A DNA stretch of 64,000 nucleotides from Martinezella lusitana (lineage in GTDB: Bacteria > Pseudomonadota > Alphaproteobacteria > Rhizobiales > Rhizobiaceae): positions 121,422 to 185,421 of the forward strand of contig NZ_FMAF01000006.1 of the NCBI RefSeq assembly GCF_900094565.1. Direction: 5' to 3'. The translations under genes were made by a program, and so were the position numbers. The notes under the pieces were generated by a model, which was given only the letters and a program-made list of their open reading frames with translations, was not told the DNA's origin and searched no databases. Within the stretch, counting starts at the first letter, position 1, and each line of letters begins with the position of its first letter. Shown piece after piece: positions 15,529 through 24,998 of the stretch.

Positions 15529-16269
15529 CTATTCCGCTTCGCCGAAGAACCAGGCGAGAATAGGCAGCATCGCAACATTGTAACGATGCGCCGTGGGATC
15601 GGCCGAGCGGATTGCGATCGCGCCGTCGATCTCATCCTCCTCGGCGACCAACATATGCGCTTCGATCCGCCGCAGCATCTCCTCCGCGGTCCATGGGAAG
15701 CGGAAAACACGAAAAAGCGTTACGGAACGGTTCGCCTGTGTAGCATAATAGCCAGGCTCGGCGGCTGCCTCATTCAGATCCAGGCCAGTTTCCTCCAGAA
15801 CCTCGCGGCGCATGTTACCCTCGACATCGCAATGCCCATCCACGATATCGTTTTCATCCATCGATCCGGCGGCGCAATAAACCTGGCCCGGATTGGCCGT
15901 ATGCGGCGCCATGCGAATCGCGATGATCGCGCCGTCGGACGACACCGCCACCGCAAATGCAAAGACGTGAAAGCCGCCCCGCTCCCTCTGCTTGCGCCAC
16001 CAGAGGAATGTGGAAAACGGTGTCACATAGGCTTCCCCCTTCACCACACCATCGGCAAGCGAAAGCCGATGCTGGAAGATCATGCGGCCATCAAAGAGTG
16101 CAGGGTTGGCGGCGATCTCCTTCATCCAGTTCTCTCTTGCCGCCTCCAATTCGCTGAGATGGAAAGGATGCTCGCCAGGCAGCACGGCGAGATCGATCCG
16201 GGAAACTGGAAACACTGTACTTTCCGGCGGCCAGCCGGCCATGTCACTCTGCAATTTCGGGGCGGTCAT
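15529..16269 (-). CDS. Nudix hydrolase
   Basis: A 246-residue protein. A Nudix box lies at about residues 155-177 (G-x5-E-x-N with REVLEETGLDL), preceded by AAGSMDEND. It would hydrolyse a nucleoside-diphosphate-linked compound; the substrate cannot be told from sequence. The N-terminal ~90 residues are an extra domain. Start 16269 is chosen because it overlaps the upstream stop as ATGA, indicating coupling with the EEP gene. Confidence 0.85.
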   Translation of the reverse strand: MTAPKLQSDMAGWPPESTVFPVSRIDLAVLPGEHPFHLSELEAARENWMKEIAANPALFDGRMIFQHRLSLADGVVKGEAYVTPFSTFLWWRKQRERGGFHVFAFAVAVSSDGAIIAIRMAPHTANPGQVYCAAGSMDENDIVDGHCDVEGNMRREVLEETGLDLNEAAAEPGYYATQANRSVTLFRVFRFPWTAEEMLRRIEAHMLVAEEDEIDGAIAIRSADPTAHRYNVAMLPILAWFFGEAE

Positions 16270-17381
16270 ACGAGATCCAATGTGATGACAACGGGGCAAT
16301 GGTCGGATGCCTTCGGCCGGTCCCAGCCGACGCGCGGATATCGCTCCACCTCCTGTCCCGGCGGAAATATGGTCCGGAAAGGCTGGCCCGAGCGGACAAT
16401 GTCGGGGACGCGCGTAGCATTGGCGCGCGCCAGAGCGGGAGACAGCCAGATGTAATCGAGCTGACAGAGCCTTTGCTCCTGCGGCCCCCGCGCATGATAA
16501 AGCGTCCAGCGGTCGAGCTCCTCCCGACGATGCATGACATTTTCGATAAAGCCGTCGCGACTGAAAACGTCGAGCGCACTTTCTCCTTTTTCTGTTCGGT
16601 ACTCGAAGCTATAGCCGGTGCGGCGCGTGCCGATGACGTCGATCCACTCCTGATAGTCGTTCATGTCGCCGCAGATAGCGAAGTTCTTGGTTGCCGTATG
16701 GCCGGCGCCGAACCGGTCTTCGATGATGCGGCGAACGGCCATCGTCTCGGCACGGCGTATCGGTATGGTCGCCCGGCGGCCATCGACGCCCTCCCGCGCC
16801 GGCCCCATCGATTTCAGATGCACGACATAAAGCGAAAAAGGTACGCCGCCGATATGGAGATGGAGTTCCAGGCAATCGCGCTTGAAGATCTTGTCTTCCG
16901 AATGAAGGCCAAGTTCCGCCAACTCGTCATTGAAAAGGCCGAAATCGCCATAAGTCACCATGGCGTGACTCTTGATGTCATTAAGCACGATCGGCTGGCC
17001 GTCACGCGTTTCCTCGCGCATCATCACGGCGACATCGATGCCACGGCTGTCATTGCCTTCGATCAGGAATTTTTGCCGATAGCCATTGCCGACCATGCGG
17101 TAGAGATAGCCATATTCGAATGCCTGCAGCGCCGCCATGTTGTCGACCTCCTGCAGGCAGATGATGTCGGCATCCGCGTCGGCAATCGCGAGCGCCGTCA
17201 TCTGCCGGGTGTCGTCAGCCGCGGCGACCACGCGGGCAGCTTCCAGCTGCTGATAGACATTCTCGTTGCGGACATCGAAGAGCTGCAACACGCGATCCTG
17301 GCGCAACTGATTGCGAAAGCCGGTGTAATCAAAACGGGTCAGCAGGTTTTCGACATTGAAGGTCGCAAGGCGCAGGGACAT
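16266..17381 (-). CDS. Endonuclease/exonuclease/phosphatase-family protein
   Basis: A 371-residue EEP-fold hydrolase. Marks in order: LATFNVENL near the start, ICLQEVDN with the metal-binding Glu, VVHLKSMG, ICGDMNDY with the catalytic Asp/Asn, and LDYIWLS followed by ASDHCPV near the end. Metal-dependent phosphodiester hydrolysis is likely, substrate open. No signal peptide seen. Start at MSLRLATF; an in-frame ATG four codons upstream is less likely. Coupled to the Nudix gene by ATGA. Confidence 0.85.
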   Translation of the reverse strand: MSLRLATFNVENLLTRFDYTGFRNQLRQDRVLQLFDVRNENVYQQLEAARVVAAADDTRQMTALAIADADADIICLQEVDNMAALQAFEYGYLYRMVGNGYRQKFLIEGNDSRGIDVAVMMREETRDGQPIVLNDIKSHAMVTYGDFGLFNDELAELGLHSEDKIFKRDCLELHLHIGGVPFSLYVVHLKSMGPAREGVDGRRATIPIRRAETMAVRRIIEDRFGAGHTATKNFAICGDMNDYQEWIDVIGTRRTGYSFEYRTEKGESALDVFSRDGFIENVMHRREELDRWTLYHARGPQEQRLCQLDYIWLSPALARANATRVPDIVRSGQPFRTIFPPGQEVERYPRVGWDRPKASDHCPVVITLDLV

Positions 17382-17432
17382 GAAGCATTCCAATTTCTGA
17401 AGAAGACTGAGAGCCGGCTTATCCTGCTCGCA

Positions 17433-18428
17433 TTAGCCGGCCTTGGCGGTGACCGTCGATTTGAACTTACCCATGAGATAGGGGCCGGAAAGAACAGGTG
17501 CATATTTCGGCGCCTCTCCCGGCTTCAGGCACGAAGGCAGGCAGGCGATTTCGGCAAACCAGTTCGGCTGATGGAAGAATGCCAGCGACTGCCGCCGCTG
17601 CATACCGCCCTCTTCCGGCGGCGGATTGACGACGCGATGCACGGTCGAAACCCAGCGATCATTGGTCCAAAGCGCCATCAGGTCGCCGATATTGATGACG
17701 AAAGCGCCCTCCACCGGCGGCACCGGCGTCCAGCGACCGTCAGGTGCAATGATCTCCAGCCCCTTGGAACCCGGCTGCGGCAGCAGGATCGTCAGGCTGC
17801 CGTAATCGGTATGGGCGCCAGCACGCAGTTGGCCCGGCTGCGGCGGCACATGCTGCTCGGGATAGTTCAATGCCCTCAGCGCGCTGATCGGCGCGTCCAC
17901 GTAAGTATCGAAGAAATGCTCGTCGAGACCGAGCGCCGTCGCAAACACCCGCATGATCCGCGCCGCCAGATCCTCCATGGAGCTATAATAGGCCTTCCAT
18001 GCCTCCGTGAAACCCTCCGGTCCCTCGGGCCAGATCGTCGCGGCATAGCAGAAGCCGAGCGCCTCCGGATCGCTCATGCCTGATGGCACGGCGAGCGGAC
18101 CGCCATTGAAGCTTTCCTTCAAGTCCGGCGGCGTGTCGACATTGCGCGATTTCGCGAGGGCTTCCGTGCCGGGGCCGAGATAACCGTAGGGATAGCCCGG
18201 ATAGAGCGTCTTGGCCCGCTGCTTCGTCTCGGCAGGCAGATCGAAGAAACTGTGGGTCTTGTCCCAGACATTCGCAATCACCGCATCCGCGACGCCATGA
18301 TTGGCAATCGCCAGGAAACCGGTCGAGCGGCATATCCGGTCCACCTCGGTCCCAAGACGTCTCTTGTCCTCGAGATGTGCCGCCTCGAAGGCGCCGAGAT
18401 CGAAAATCGGGAAGCTCTGACTGGACAT
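17433..18428 (-). CDS. Fe(II)/2-oxoglutarate-dependent dioxygenase (isopenicillin N synthase-like)
   Basis: A 331-residue oxygenase. The DIOX_N domain opens with FPIFDLGAF and STGFLAIANHGV. The iron facial triad is AHTDYG (H, D) and STVHRVVNPP (H), followed by the 2-oxoglutarate-binding R-x-S in RRQSLAFF. It is typical in length for the family. Substrate unknown. It heads a minus-strand run with the EEP and Nudix genes (51-base gap). Confidence 0.9.
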   Translation of the reverse strand: MSSQSFPIFDLGAFEAAHLEDKRRLGTEVDRICRSTGFLAIANHGVADAVIANVWDKTHSFFDLPAETKQRAKTLYPGYPYGYLGPGTEALAKSRNVDTPPDLKESFNGGPLAVPSGMSDPEALGFCYAATIWPEGPEGFTEAWKAYYSSMEDLAARIMRVFATALGLDEHFFDTYVDAPISALRALNYPEQHVPPQPGQLRAGAHTDYGSLTILLPQPGSKGLEIIAPDGRWTPVPPVEGAFVINIGDLMALWTNDRWVSTVHRVVNPPPEEGGMQRRQSLAFFHQPNWFAEIACLPSCLKPGEAPKYAPVLSGPYLMGKFKSTVTAKAG

Positions 18429-18508
18429 GCGCGACTCCCATTCGTGACATCGGTCAAATCAAGCATAGGCGGCGGCGGCGAACAACCATCTTGTCTCCCG
18501 CCGCACAA

Positions 18509-19540
18509 TCAGAGCCTCCAGGCCGAGCGGATGGCGACGGGATAGACGTCACCCGCCTTTACCACCTCGCGGCTATAGGCCCTGAGCATCTGCCCGTCCG
18601 GCAACGAGAGCCGTATCGCGTAACGCTCGCCCTCATAGAGAACCGAAACGACCCGACAGGAAATGCCCTGCGCGTCGGCGATCACATCCTCCGGCCGCAC
18701 AAGGATATCGGCATGCTCAGAGGCGCCCTCCTGTTCGTTCCAGATCTTCTTCAAGGCGGACCAATCGATGAGACGGGGCCGACCATCGGGCAGGATCAGC
18801 GACAGGATGGCGCCCTGCCCGACCAGGCTGCCGACCATCCGCCCTTCGGGCCGGGCATAGATCTCCGCCGGAGGTGCCACCTGCAACAGCCGCCCCTCTG
18901 ACATGACGGCGACATCGGTCGCCAGCGCCATGGCTTCGCTCTGATCATGCGTCACGTAGATCATCGTGGCACCCGAGCGCTGATGAAATTCACGGAACGT
19001 CTCCTCCATCTCTTTCTTGAGATGACGGTCGAGATTGGCAAGCGGCTCATCGAGCAGCACGACGTCAGGCGATGTCACCAGGCAGCGCGCAAGCGCCACG
19101 CGCTGGCGCTGGCCGCCGGAGAGATCGGCGGGCCGGCGCTCGGCATAGTCGGCCAAACGCACCGTGGCCAGCGCTTCACGCACCTTCTCGCGGTAACGTT
19201 CGCCGGAAATGCCACGTACCTTCAGCGGATAGCCGACATTGTCTGCGACGTTCATATGTGGCCAGAGCGCGTAGGACTGAAACACCATCGCCATGTTGCG
19301 CCGCTCCGGCGGCAACATGTTCGCCGCATCCGCCAGCAATCGCTCGCCGAGATGGATGGAACCATCCGTCGGCTGTTCGAAGCCGGCTATCATTCTGAGC
19401 ACGGTCGTCTTGCCGCAGCCGGAGGGGCCTAGCAGCGCCAGGAAACCGCCCTCGCGCACGTCGAGCGACAGTGCATTGACGGCAGCGCCGCCGCCCGTGC
19501 CGAAATCCTTGCAGAGGTGGTTGAGGATCAGCTTCGCCAC
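18509..19540 (-). CDS. ABC transporter ATPase, Fe(III)-type (FbpC-like)
   Basis: A 343-residue ATPase that powers import. Walker A is LLGPSGCGKTT, the Q loop is MVFQSYALWPHM, the signature is LSGGQRQRVALAR, Walker B is VVLLDEPLANLD and the H loop is VTHDQSEAMA. A C-terminal TOBE-like beta domain follows. The GTG start at 19540 has AAGGAG seven bases upstream and overlaps the permease end by 13 bases. A much longer open frame continues upstream but only shadows the permease. Confidence 0.9.
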   Translation of the reverse strand: MAKLILNHLCKDFGTGGGAAVNALSLDVREGGFLALLGPSGCGKTTVLRMIAGFEQPTDGSIHLGERLLADAANMLPPERRNMAMVFQSYALWPHMNVADNVGYPLKVRGISGERYREKVREALATVRLADYAERRPADLSGGQRQRVALARCLVTSPDVVLLDEPLANLDRHLKKEMEETFREFHQRSGATMIYVTHDQSEAMALATDVAVMSEGRLLQVAPPAEIYARPEGRMVGSLVGQGAILSLILPDGRPRLIDWSALKKIWNEQEGASEHADILVRPEDVIADAQGISCRVVSVLYEGERYAIRLSLPDGQMLRAYSREVVKAGDVYPVAIRSAWRL

Positions 19541-21222
19541 GGCACCACTCCTTTCGGCAGGCGCTTGGCCATGACTTCGAGCAGCACCATCATGATCACT
19601 ACCATGGCAATGACGATGACGGACATGGCAGAGGCAAGATCCGCGCTGCCGCCATCGTCGAGATTGTAGATGACGACGCCGAGCGTCTGCGTGCCCGCCG
19701 ACCAGAGCAGCGCCGAAACTGTCAGCTCGTTGCAGGCAATGAGGAAAACCAGGATCACGGACGCGCCCGCCGCCGGCGCGATCAGTGGCACGATGATATC
19801 CGCAAGGCGGCGGAAGAAGCCGGCGCCCGAAAGACGCGCCGCCTCTTCCAGCGCCGGATCGAGCTGCAGGAAAGCACTCATGACCGGCTTCAAGCTGACG
19901 GCGAAGTAGGCGGAGAAATAGGCCAGCAGAATGATCCAGATCGTGCCGTAGAGCGTGACGTTGAGGATCGGCAGGGGTGCTGCAAACACCAGGATGAAGC
20001 AGACGGCGATGATGATGCCGGGGAGTGCATAGGGTATCTCGATCAGGCAGCCGACGATGCGGCTCAGCATGTCCTTGCGCCGCGTCAGCGCATAGGCGGC
20101 AAGAATTGTCACCAGCAGGAGACCGAGCGCCGTCGTCGCGGCGAGAAACAGGGAATTGGAAAAGGCCGTGCGTGTCACCGTCTGCCGAAACAGGATTTCC
20201 ACGAAGGCGTTCAGCGACGCCGTCTTGAACGTCAGCGGCACGCCATAGGCCGACACCAACGCGCCTGCAACCAGCGCCAGAAAAGGCGCCACGAGCATAA
20301 CGAACAGGATCGCCCAGAGCACCGGCACGGCAACATAACGCCAGCGGCCGAGCGAAAAGGCAGCGGACGCGCCGGAAAGGCCGATGACACGATAGTCCCG
20401 CCCTTTCAACGCCTTGGCCTGCACCGCAAGTCCCGCAACGGCGATGACGGCGATCATAGTCGAAAGCACGGCGATATCGCCGAAAGTCCGTGGGCCGAAA
20501 TTGGAGAATTTGGTGAAGATCAGGGTAGAGAGCGTATAGATCGAGGCGGGAATACCAAGGATCGCCGGAATGCCGAAATTGCCGATCGAGGAGACGAAGG
20601 CGATTGCCGCACCGGCAATGACGCCGGGCAGCGACAGAGGCAGGATGATATCCCTGAAGACGCGCAGGCCCGAGGCTCCCGAAAGCCTTGCCGCCTCGAC
20701 ACCGTCGCGTGGGAGTGCCATCAATCCGGCCCTGAGCGCCAGATAGACCAGCGGCGCATGCTGCACGCCGTAGAGAAGCGCGATGCCGCCGATGGAATAG
20801 AGCGGCTGCGGCGAGCCGAGCGGCGGCGCGATATGCAGCGCCTTCAGCAGCGGGCTCGACGGACCGGACATCTGCACCCAGGCAAGCGCCGTCACCTGCG
20901 GCGGGATCATCATCGGCAGTACGAAGAGGAAGCCGAGCGCGCCCCTGCCCGGCATGTCGGTCAATGTCAGCAGGAATGCGAAGAGGCAGCCGAGAGCCAC
21001 GGAAATGATCGTGCCCAGCACGGCCGTTTCGATAGTGTACCGAGTGGAGCGCCACAGCGCGGGATCGGTGATGAGCTCATAGGTGCCGCCGCGCAGCAGC
21101 GCCTCGATGCCAACCATCGCCAGCCGCGCCAGCGGCAGAACGCTAAGCAGCAGCACGACGGCAACAACAAAAGGAAACAGCCAGGCCGGCTGGCTGTTTC
21201 CCTTACGCACATATCCGTACAT
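19528..21222 (-). CDS. ABC transporter permease, fused double unit (FbpB-like)
   Basis: A 564-residue inner-membrane protein holding two copies of the binding-protein-dependent permease domain. Each carries an EAA loop (EAARLSGASGLRVFRDIILPL and EAARLSGAGFFRRLADIIVPLI) that docks on the ATPase. About twelve membrane helices are visible, beginning with FPFVVAVVLLLSVLPLA. The fused two-domain layout is typical of the Fe(III)/thiamine/phosphonate group. It is second in an SBP-permease-ATPase operon, 17 bases after the binding-protein gene. Confidence 0.92.
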   Translation of the reverse strand: MYGYVRKGNSQPAWLFPFVVAVVLLLSVLPLARLAMVGIEALLRGGTYELITDPALWRSTRYTIETAVLGTIISVALGCLFAFLLTLTDMPGRGALGFLFVLPMMIPPQVTALAWVQMSGPSSPLLKALHIAPPLGSPQPLYSIGGIALLYGVQHAPLVYLALRAGLMALPRDGVEAARLSGASGLRVFRDIILPLSLPGVIAGAAIAFVSSIGNFGIPAILGIPASIYTLSTLIFTKFSNFGPRTFGDIAVLSTMIAVIAVAGLAVQAKALKGRDYRVIGLSGASAAFSLGRWRYVAVPVLWAILFVMLVAPFLALVAGALVSAYGVPLTFKTASLNAFVEILFRQTVTRTAFSNSLFLAATTALGLLLVTILAAYALTRRKDMLSRIVGCLIEIPYALPGIIIAVCFILVFAAPLPILNVTLYGTIWIILLAYFSAYFAVSLKPVMSAFLQLDPALEEAARLSGAGFFRRLADIIVPLIAPAAGASVILVFLIACNELTVSALLWSAGTQTLGVVIYNLDDGGSADLASAMSVIVIAMVVIMMVLLEVMAKRLPKGVVPWRS

Positions 21223-21239
21223 CTAAAATCCGGGCCGGA

Positions 21240-22220
21240 TCACTTCGACTTGAAGTAGGTGGAGAAGGTCTTCAGATCCTGATCCGTATTCTTGAGAGCA
21301 GCGGCGGCATTCAACGGCAAAAGCTTGATGCTGTCACGTGCCGGAAAACCTTCCGGTAGCGGCGTGCCGCTACGGGCCGGAATATAGCCGAGCTTCAGGA
21401 AGCCTTCCTGGCCCTTTTCGGACAGGACGTAATCGACGAACTTCTTGGCGGCGTCGGCATGCTGCGTGCTGGCGAGGATGCCGACCGGCTCCGTCACGGC
21501 CGAAACGCCTTCGGTCGGGAAAACGAATTCTAGCGGCGCGCCCTTGGCCTTTTCGCGGATCGGCATGTAGTCGACGATCATGCCATAGGCCTTCTCGCCA
21601 GAGGCGACCGCCTTGAGCACTGCGCCGTTGCCGCCCGAAGCGATAGCGCCGTTGTCGGCAAGATTCTTGTAATAGTCCCAGCCCAGGCTGCCGACGCCGG
21701 CGAGCGTCTGTGCGTGAATGAGAGCGGCACCCGAAGCAAGCGGGCTCGGCATGGCGACAAGACCTTTCGCTTCCGGCTTGACCAGATCCTGCCAACTGGC
21801 CGGCTTCATCGAAGCGGCTGTGTTGTAGACGATGCCTGTGGTGATCAGCTTGGTGGAATAATAGTAGCCATCGGCATCGTAGAGCGACGCGTCGTAGTTC
21901 GCGGCTTCCGGCGACTTGTAGGCCAGCAGCTTGCCAGCTTCCTTCAGGCGCTCCAGCGTCACCGTGTCGGCAATCAGGAGAACATCGGCAGCGGGAGCGC
22001 CGGCCTGCATTTCCGCCTGCAACTTGGCGATGATCTGCGGCGTGCCGTCACGAACCCAATCGACCTTGATGCCCGGATTGGCAGCCATGAAACCATCGAC
22101 GGTCGCCTGCGCGTCGGCGTTCGGCTGGCTGGTATAGAGGACGAGGTCGGCGGCGGTGGCGGCGCCGGAGAAAAGAGCGACGGCCAGCAGGCCGGCGAAG
22201 GCGGAAACAAAGGTCTTCAT
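21240..22220 (-). CDS. Periplasmic solute-binding protein, Fe(III) ABC type (FbpA-like)
   Basis: A 326-residue exported protein. A signal peptide (about 1-23, ending SGAATAA) is followed by DLVLYTSQPNADAQATVDGF, the typical start of the iron/family-1 group. Tyrosine-rich stretches (DADGYYYSTKLI, YGMIVDYMP) could serve as metal or anion ligands. It heads the operon with the permease and ATPase. Ferric iron is the best guess; phosphonate or thiamine import cannot be excluded. The 172-base divergent gap to 22393 must hold its promoter. Confidence 0.85.
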   Translation of the reverse strand: MKTFVSAFAGLLAVALFSGAATAADLVLYTSQPNADAQATVDGFMAANPGIKVDWVRDGTPQIIAKLQAEMQAGAPAADVLLIADTVTLERLKEAGKLLAYKSPEAANYDASLYDADGYYYSTKLITTGIVYNTAASMKPASWQDLVKPEAKGLVAMPSPLASGAALIHAQTLAGVGSLGWDYYKNLADNGAIASGGNGAVLKAVASGEKAYGMIVDYMPIREKAKGAPLEFVFPTEGVSAVTEPVGILASTQHADAAKKFVDYVLSEKGQEGFLKLGYIPARSGTPLPEGFPARDSIKLLPLNAAAALKNTDQDLKTFSTYFKSK

Positions 22221-22392
22221 AAGACGTCCTCGGCTAGGTTGTAGGAAGGTTCCTTAGACGTGCGGCTTAACATGATTGTGACAGTTGAATTTGAAGAAGA
22301 TGCGTTTCATATGATGATTAAACCTTGACCGTCGGCGCCTCACGCTATTTCTTGGCACTCGAATTTCAGATGGGATCCGGGAGGACATATCC

Positions 22393-23451
22393 ATGGAATA
22401 TCGCCTGCTTGGCCGCTCCGGCCTCAAAGTTTCCACCATCACCATGGGCACGATGACCTTCGGCGGGGTCGGCTGGGCAAAGACCGTCGGCGATCTCGGC
22501 GTCAAGGATGCAAAGAAGCTCGTGGACATGTGCGTCGATGCCGGCGTCAACCTGCTGGACACGGCCGATGTCTACTCGCAGGGCGCCTCGGAGGAAATCC
22601 TCGGCGAGATCATCGGCGGCCCGCGCAAGGACGGCGTGCTCATCGCCACCAAGGCCCGCTTTCCGATGGGGCCTGGTGTCAACGATGTCGGCTCTTCCCG
22701 CCAGCATCTGATCCAGGCTTGCGAGGCAAGCTTGAAGCGCATGAAGACCGATGTCATCGACCTTTACCAGCTGCATGAATGGGACGGTCAGACGCCGCTG
22801 GAAGAGACGATGGAAGCGCTCGATACCTTGGTTCGCCAGGGCAAGATCCGCTACATCGGCTGCTCGAACTTTTCCGGCTGGCACATCATGAAGGCGCTTG
22901 GCGTCAGCGAGCGTGACAAGCGCGAACGTTTCGTCAGCCAGCAGATCCACTATACGTTGGAGGCTCGCGACGCCGAAAACGAGCTGGTTCCGATCAGCAT
23001 CGACCAAGGCCTTGGCATCCTCGTCTGGAGCCCGATCGCCGGCGGGCTGCTGTCGGGCAAGCATCGCCGCAACCAGGCAACGCCTGAAGGCACGCGCCAG
23101 TTCGCCGGCTGGACGGAACCGCCGATCCGCGATGAGAACCGCCTGTGGAATATCGTCGATACGCTGGTGGAGATTGCCGATGGCCGCGGCGTCTCGGCCG
23201 CACAGGTAGCGCTCGCCTGGCTGATCGGTCGCAAGGGCGTGACCTCGGTCATCATCGGCGGCCGCACGAAAGCCCAGTTCCAGGACAATCTCGCCAGCGC
23301 CGAACTGAAGCTAACCGATGAAGAACGCAAGCGTCTTGATGATGTCAGCCTGCCGCCGCTGATGTATCCCTATTGGCATCAGCGCAACACCGCCAGCGAC
23401 CGTCTGAGCGAGGCCGACCTTTCGCTGATCGACCCACATCTGGCGAAGTAA
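22393..23451 (+). CDS. Aldo/keto reductase
   Basis: A 352-residue NADPH-dependent oxidoreductase of the AKR TIM-barrel family. The tetrad is visible: D56 and Y61 (LLDTADVYS), K87 (ATKARF) and H128 (LYQLHEWD). Later blocks IGCSNFSGW, LGILVWSPIAGGLLSGK and VTSVIIGGRTKAQ are typical of the YajO/Tas-like group that reduces aldehydes and quinones. It is divergent from the iron transporter operon. Confidence 0.92.
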   Translation: MEYRLLGRSGLKVSTITMGTMTFGGVGWAKTVGDLGVKDAKKLVDMCVDAGVNLLDTADVYSQGASEEILGEIIGGPRKDGVLIATKARFPMGPGVNDVGSSRQHLIQACEASLKRMKTDVIDLYQLHEWDGQTPLEETMEALDTLVRQGKIRYIGCSNFSGWHIMKALGVSERDKRERFVSQQIHYTLEARDAENELVPISIDQGLGILVWSPIAGGLLSGKHRRNQATPEGTRQFAGWTEPPIRDENRLWNIVDTLVEIADGRGVSAAQVALAWLIGRKGVTSVIIGGRTKAQFQDNLASAELKLTDEERKRLDDVSLPPLMYPYWHQRNTASDRLSEADLSLIDPHLAK

Positions 23452-23460
23452 GAAGCTGCG

Positions 23461-23606
23461 TCTCCCCCTCGGGGAGAAGGTGCCCAAAGGGCGGATGAGG
23501 AGGTGGCGCGGCACATTCAGTGTCCACCATAACGGTGCGATGCCCCCTCAACCGACGCCACTTCGACAAGCTCCGGAGCCCATCCTTCTCCCCATCGGGG
23601 AGAAGG
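23461..23606. repeat. RIME-like intergenic repeat with two palindromes
   Basis: Two related hairpins frame about 100 bases: TCTCCCC/GGGGAGA at 23461-23477, and a perfect ten-base stem CCTTCTCCCC/GGGGAGAAGG at 23584-23606. This resembles the mosaic palindromic elements dispersed in rhizobial genomes. It sits between two convergent genes and could also terminate transcription. Identity is from memory of such elements. Confidence 0.55.
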
Positions 23607-23610
23607 TAAA

Positions 23611-24840
23611 TCAGGCGGCCAATGCCCCGATCTCGCCTGATATCAACTTGCCGAGCCGCGAAATGCCCTCTTCGATCATCTCGTCATTGGCGCAGGAGAA
23701 GCTGACGCGGAATGTATTCGCACCAGTGCCGTCGGCGAAGAAGGCCTGACCGGGAACGAAGGCAACCTTCGCGGTTTCGAGCGATCTTGCCAGCAGCTTG
23801 GCGCCATCCATGCCCTTCGGCAGGGTGACCCACACGAACATGCCGCCCTGCGGCTTCGTCCAGCTCGTACCTTCAGGCATATACTTCGCAAGCGCCGCCA
23901 GCATGCAGTCGCGACGGTGGCTATAGGTCTTGCGGACCTTGGCAACCTGCGCATCAAAACCGCGTTCGGCGACCTGATGGATGGCGATCTGGTTGATCGT
24001 CGAGGAATGCAGGTCCGCCGCCTGCTTCATCAGCACCAGCTTGCGGATGACGGGCGCATTGGCAACGACGAAACCGACGCGAAGACCCGGCGCCAAGGTC
24101 TTGGAAAAGCTGCCGCAATAGATCGTCCGCGTGTCGTTGATATTCCCCTTGCGCGCGATCTCCAGCGCCAGGATCGGCGGGATCGCCTCACCATCGTAGC
24201 GCAGCGATTGATAGGCGGCGTCTTCGATGATGGCGATATCGAGCTCGTCGGCGAGGTCGATGAGTTTCTCGCGGGCAACCAGATCGACCGTTTCACCGGT
24301 CGGATTGGCAAAATCAGCCGAGAGATAGGCGAATTTGACCCTGCCTCCGGCCTTCGTGGCAGCGGCGCTATAGGAATCCGGCGTCCGGTTGCCGTTCGGC
24401 GTCAGCTGGTCATAGGTCGGCTCGTAAGCATTGAAGGCCTGCAGCGCGCCGAGATAGGTCGGCGCTGTCACAAGCGCCGTATCCTTCGGCGACAGGAAGA
24501 GCTTACCGAGATAATCGAGCCCCTGCTGCGAGCCGGAGACGATGAAGACGTTATCGAGTTCGCAGGGAACGCCGAGCGCCTTCATCTGGCCAACCAGCCA
24601 CTCGCGCAGTGGTTTGTAGCCTTCGCTGACCGAATATTGCAGGGCGGCATTGACGGTCGGGCCGGAAAAAATATCGGCATAGGCCTGCTTGAATTCTTGA
24701 TCCGGAAACAGCGCAGGGTCGGGAATCCCACCGGCAAACGAGATGATATCCGGCCGCTCCAGCAGCTTCAGCAATTCGCGGATTTCGGAGGCGCGCATAC
24801 GGCTCGAGCGGGTCGCAAAGATATTTTCCCAATTCAACAT
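23611..24840 (-). CDS. PLP-dependent class I/II aminotransferase
   Basis: A 409-residue fold-type I aminotransferase of the 2-aminoadipate/aromatic group. Marks: ISFAGGIPDP, QYSVSEGYKPLREW, VSGSQQGLDYLG, ADFANPTGET, the Asp in IIEDAAY and the PLP lysine in GSFSKTLAPGLRVG. Start at MLNWENIF is supported by GAGGAAG upstream; a longer in-frame start (24882) is weaker. Exact amino-donor unknown. Confidence 0.9.
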   Translation of the reverse strand: MLNWENIFATRSSRMRASEIRELLKLLERPDIISFAGGIPDPALFPDQEFKQAYADIFSGPTVNAALQYSVSEGYKPLREWLVGQMKALGVPCELDNVFIVSGSQQGLDYLGKLFLSPKDTALVTAPTYLGALQAFNAYEPTYDQLTPNGNRTPDSYSAAATKAGGRVKFAYLSADFANPTGETVDLVAREKLIDLADELDIAIIEDAAYQSLRYDGEAIPPILALEIARKGNINDTRTIYCGSFSKTLAPGLRVGFVVANAPVIRKLVLMKQAADLHSSTINQIAIHQVAERGFDAQVAKVRKTYSHRRDCMLAALAKYMPEGTSWTKPQGGMFVWVTLPKGMDGAKLLARSLETAKVAFVPGQAFFADGTGANTFRVSFSCANDEMIEEGISRLGKLISGEIGALAA

Positions 24841-24998
24841 GGGGCTTCCTCGTAATTTTTGGTCTTTCCGGCACAAGATCACGCAACAAAAGATAAGTCA
24901 ACAATACTGACCTAATTTGTTTTCATTGCCTCTCAGAATCGCAATCTTTCCTGATAGGAATGAGCTTCTGAACCCGAGTAACAGAGTCAAAAGAGATC

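Noticed and set aside
16299..18083. A 594-codon plus-strand open frame
   Set aside because: It lies antisense to the EEP and dioxygenase genes, which have intact motifs. Its product has no recognisable domain, and such antisense frames are common at this GC content.
18509..21055. An 848-codon open frame on minus that covers the ABC ATPase and most of the permease
   Set aside because: Only the last 343 codons are the ATPase. The first part is a high-GC shadow of the permease in another frame, with Arg/Gly-rich non-protein-like sequence. The ATPase start is fixed at 19540 by its ribosome site.
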